DNA of 34,378 nucleotides from Lachnospiraceae bacterium (lineage in GTDB: Bacteria > Bacillota > Clostridia > Lachnospirales > Lachnospiraceae), in the NCBI GenBank assembly GCA_024694625.1, contig JAILJP010000004.1, forward strand, positions 1-34,378. Direction: 5' to 3'. Each line of letters opens with the position of its first letter. Positions within the stretch are counted from its first letter, which is position 1. Position numbers and translations under genes: made by a program. Positions 32,519 to 34,378 of this stretch are shown in pieces. The notes beneath the pieces are model-generated. The model made no database searches, was not told the DNA's origin, and was given only the letters and a program-made list of their open reading frames with translations.

Positions 32519-34378
32519 ATGGCATCAGCAGAAACAGCCGCAACCCTAGCGGCAACAAAGCCTCAGTGGCATGATTTCAGAGGAACGAAGTGGAAAACAG
32601 AAGTAAACGTAAAGAACTTCGTAAAACACAACTACACTCCTTTTGACGGAGACAAATCCTTCTTGGAAGGTTCTACTGCAAACACAGATGAATTGTGGGG
32701 AGCACTTCAGAAGTTACAGAAGGAAGAACGTGCAAAAGGCGGCGTATTGGATATGGATACCGATGTAGTATCCTCTTTGACCAGTCATGGCCCCGGTTAT
32801 ATTGATGAAGCATTAAAAGATAAGGAAGTAATCGTTGGTCTTCAGACAGATAAGCCCTTAAAGAGAGCTTTCATGCCTTACGGCGGAATCAAAATGGCAG
32901 AGGAATCCTGTGAAATGTACGGATACAAACCCAATCCGGAATTTCATAAGATCTTTACCGAATACCATAAAACACATAACCAGGCAGTTTTTGATGCTTA
33001 TACACCGGAAATGAGAATTGCTCGTCGTAACAAGATTATGACAGGTCTTCCGGATACATACGGAAGAGGACGTATCGTTGGCGATTATCGACGTGTCGCT
33101 TTATACGGTATTGACTTCTTGATTGAAGAAAAAGAAAAAGACTTCGCCCGTTGCGGAAACGGAACCATGACAGAAGAAGTGGTACGTACCCGTTTGGAAG
33201 TTAGAGAGCAGATCAATGCATTAAAGGGAATGAAGGAAATGGCAAAGCTTTACGGATTTGACATCTCCCGTCCTGCAGAAAATGCAAAGGAAGCTACCCA
33301 GTGGTTATACTTTGGATATCTTGCAGCTATTAAGACACAGAACGGTGCAGCAATGTCCGTAGGACGTGTTTCTACCTTCCTTGATATTTACTTTGAAAGA
33401 GATTTGAAGGCCGGCATTATTACAGAAAAAGAAGCTCAGGAAATCATCGATCATTTCTGTATGAAGCTTCGTATGGTTAAATTTGCCCGTATTCAGTCAT
33501 ACAATGAATTATTCACAGGCGATCCCGTTTGGGCTACCTTGGAAGTAGGTGGACTTGGAAATGACGGACGTCATATGGTAACAAAGAACGACTATCGTTT
33601 CTTACATACATTGGAAACCATGGGACCTGCTCCTGAACCCAACCTTACCGTACTTTACTCTAAGAGACTTCCTAAGTCCTTCAGAGATTATGCTGCAGAG
33701 ATTTCTATTAAGACATCTTCTATCCAGTATGAAAATGATGATGTTATGCGTCCGGTTTGGGGCGATGACTACAGCATTTGCTGCTGTGTATCTGCTACAG
33801 AGACTGGTAAGGAAATGCAGTTCTTCGGTGCTCGTGCAAACCTTGCAAAATGTTTGCTTTACGCTATCAACGGTGGTGTTGACGTGAAGTCCGGAGACCA
33901 GGTTGGACCTAAGTATCAGAGAATTACTTCAGAGTACTTGGATTATGATGAAGTAATGGAAAAATATGACAAGATGATGGATTGGTTGGCAGAACTTTAT
34001 GTTAACACTTTGAATTTGATCCATATCATGCATGATAAATACTACTATGAAGCAGCTGAGATGGCATTAATCGATACAGATGTACGTCGTACATTTGCTA
34101 CCGGTATTGCAGGTTTCTCTCATGTAGTAGATTCACTTTCTGCTATTAAGTATGCAAAGGTTAAATGTGTTCGTGATCCTGAAACAGATTTGGTTGTAGA
34201 ATACCAGACTGAGGGAGATTTCCCGAAATATGGTAACGATGATGATAGAGCGGATGACATTGCAGTATGGTTATTAAAGACTTTCATGAACAAGTTAAAA
34301 CAGTATCCTACTTATCGTGATTCTGAGCCTACCACATCAATCCTTACAATTACTTCAAACGTAGTATATGGTAAGGCT
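32519..34378 (+). CDS. pflB: Pyruvate formate-lyase (3' partial)
   Basis: PflB splits pyruvate with CoA to acetyl-CoA and formate by a glycyl-radical mechanism and is central to anaerobic sugar fermentation. The window ends inside the gene, after 620 of about 750 expected residues. Visible features are the N-terminal [59 protein letters not shown] and the active-site segment [26 protein letters not shown], which contains the catalytic cysteine pair. The glycyl-radical loop lies beyond the window edge. The start is the ATG at 32519 after AAAGGAG. Promoter and operators lie upstream; the activating enzyme gene pflA commonly follows but is not visible. Confidence 0.96.
   Translation, partial: MASAETAATLAATKPQWHDFRGTKWKTEVNVKNFVKHNYTPFDGDKSFLEGSTANTDELWGALQKLQKEERAKGGVLDMDTDVVSSLTSHGPGYIDEALKDKEVIVGLQTDKPLKRAFMPYGGIKMAEESCEMYGYKPNPEFHKIFTEYHKTHNQAVFDAYTPEMRIARRNKIMTGLPDTYGRGRIVGDYRRVALYGIDFLIEEKEKDFARCGNGTMTEEVVRTRLEVREQINALKGMKEMAKLYGFDISRPAENAKEATQWLYFGYLAAIKTQNGAAMSVGRVSTFLDIYFERDLKAGIITEKEAQEIIDHFCMKLRMVKFARIQSYNELFTGDPVWATLEVGGLGNDGRHMVTKNDYRFLHTLETMGPAPEPNLTVLYSKRLPKSFRDYAAEISIKTSSIQYENDDVMRPVWGDDYSICCCVSATETGKEMQFFGARANLAKCLLYAINGGVDVKSGDQVGPKYQRITSEYLDYDEVMEKYDKMMDWLAELYVNTLNLIHIMHDKYYYEAAEMALIDTDVRRTFATGIAGFSHVVDSLSAIKYAKVKCVRDPETDLVVEYQTEGDFPKYGNDDDRADDIAVWLLKTFMNKLKQYPTYRDSEPTTSILTITSNVVYGKA

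Overview
All 26 protein-coding genes recognised in this window lie on the + strand; the first is cut at its 5' end and the last at its 3' end. The content points to an anaerobic, low-to-moderate G+C Firmicute of the Lachnospiraceae (Clostridia) type: sigma-A promoters close to consensus, a SAM-I riboswitch, an archaeal/eukaryotic-like prolyl-tRNA synthetase, pyruvate formate-lyase under fermentation-type operators, a TetM-like GTPase and a YhaO/YhaN-type nuclease pair. No tRNA, rRNA, CRISPR array, insertion sequence or prophage gene was seen.

Layout. 1-3253: a coupled three-gene operon (membrane-anchored coiled-coil protein, flavin-reductase-like protein, LysM/G5/M23 peptidoglycan hydrolase). 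3349-6119: murA behind a consensus promoter, then an HD-GYP protein and a terminator. 6162-7739: promoter, SAM-I riboswitch with a readable terminator/antiterminator, metK and a terminator. 7765-10200: a histidine kinase/response regulator pair and a pseudouridine synthase. 10197-11848: proS and a large branched hairpin terminator. 11945-14625: cca and a PEGA lipoprotein. 14630-16374: a phosphohexomutase. 16497-21551: hup, rqcP, divIC, a long structured RNA/terminator, tilS, hpt, ftsH. 21557-25926: a GH13 amylase, a FIST sensor and a soluble chemoreceptor. 25943-32338: a TetM-like GTPase fused to a Rae1/YacP-type NYN nuclease, followed by an SbcD-like nuclease and an SbcC/YhaN-like ATPase with membrane helices. 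32357-34378: a multi-operator promoter and pflB.

Three points stand out. (1) Codon usage switches abruptly inside metK, between about 7253 and 7384: upstream Leu is almost always CTT, downstream TTG/TTA with much TCC and ACC. This indicates either a chimeric assembly or a recombination junction, so the left 7.3 kb and the remainder may have different origins. (2) The translational GTPase-NYN nuclease fusion looks like a one-polypeptide ribosome-directed RNA-cleavage factor, and its start lies directly behind a hairpin that could act as an attenuator. (3) Two structured RNA/terminator elements (11719-11848 and 17608-17710) are far larger than a terminator needs. In addition, the rqcP-divIC-tilS-hpt-ftsH order follows the conserved Bacillus/Clostridium locus but lacks yabP, yabQ and spoIIE, which suggests a lineage that does not sporulate.
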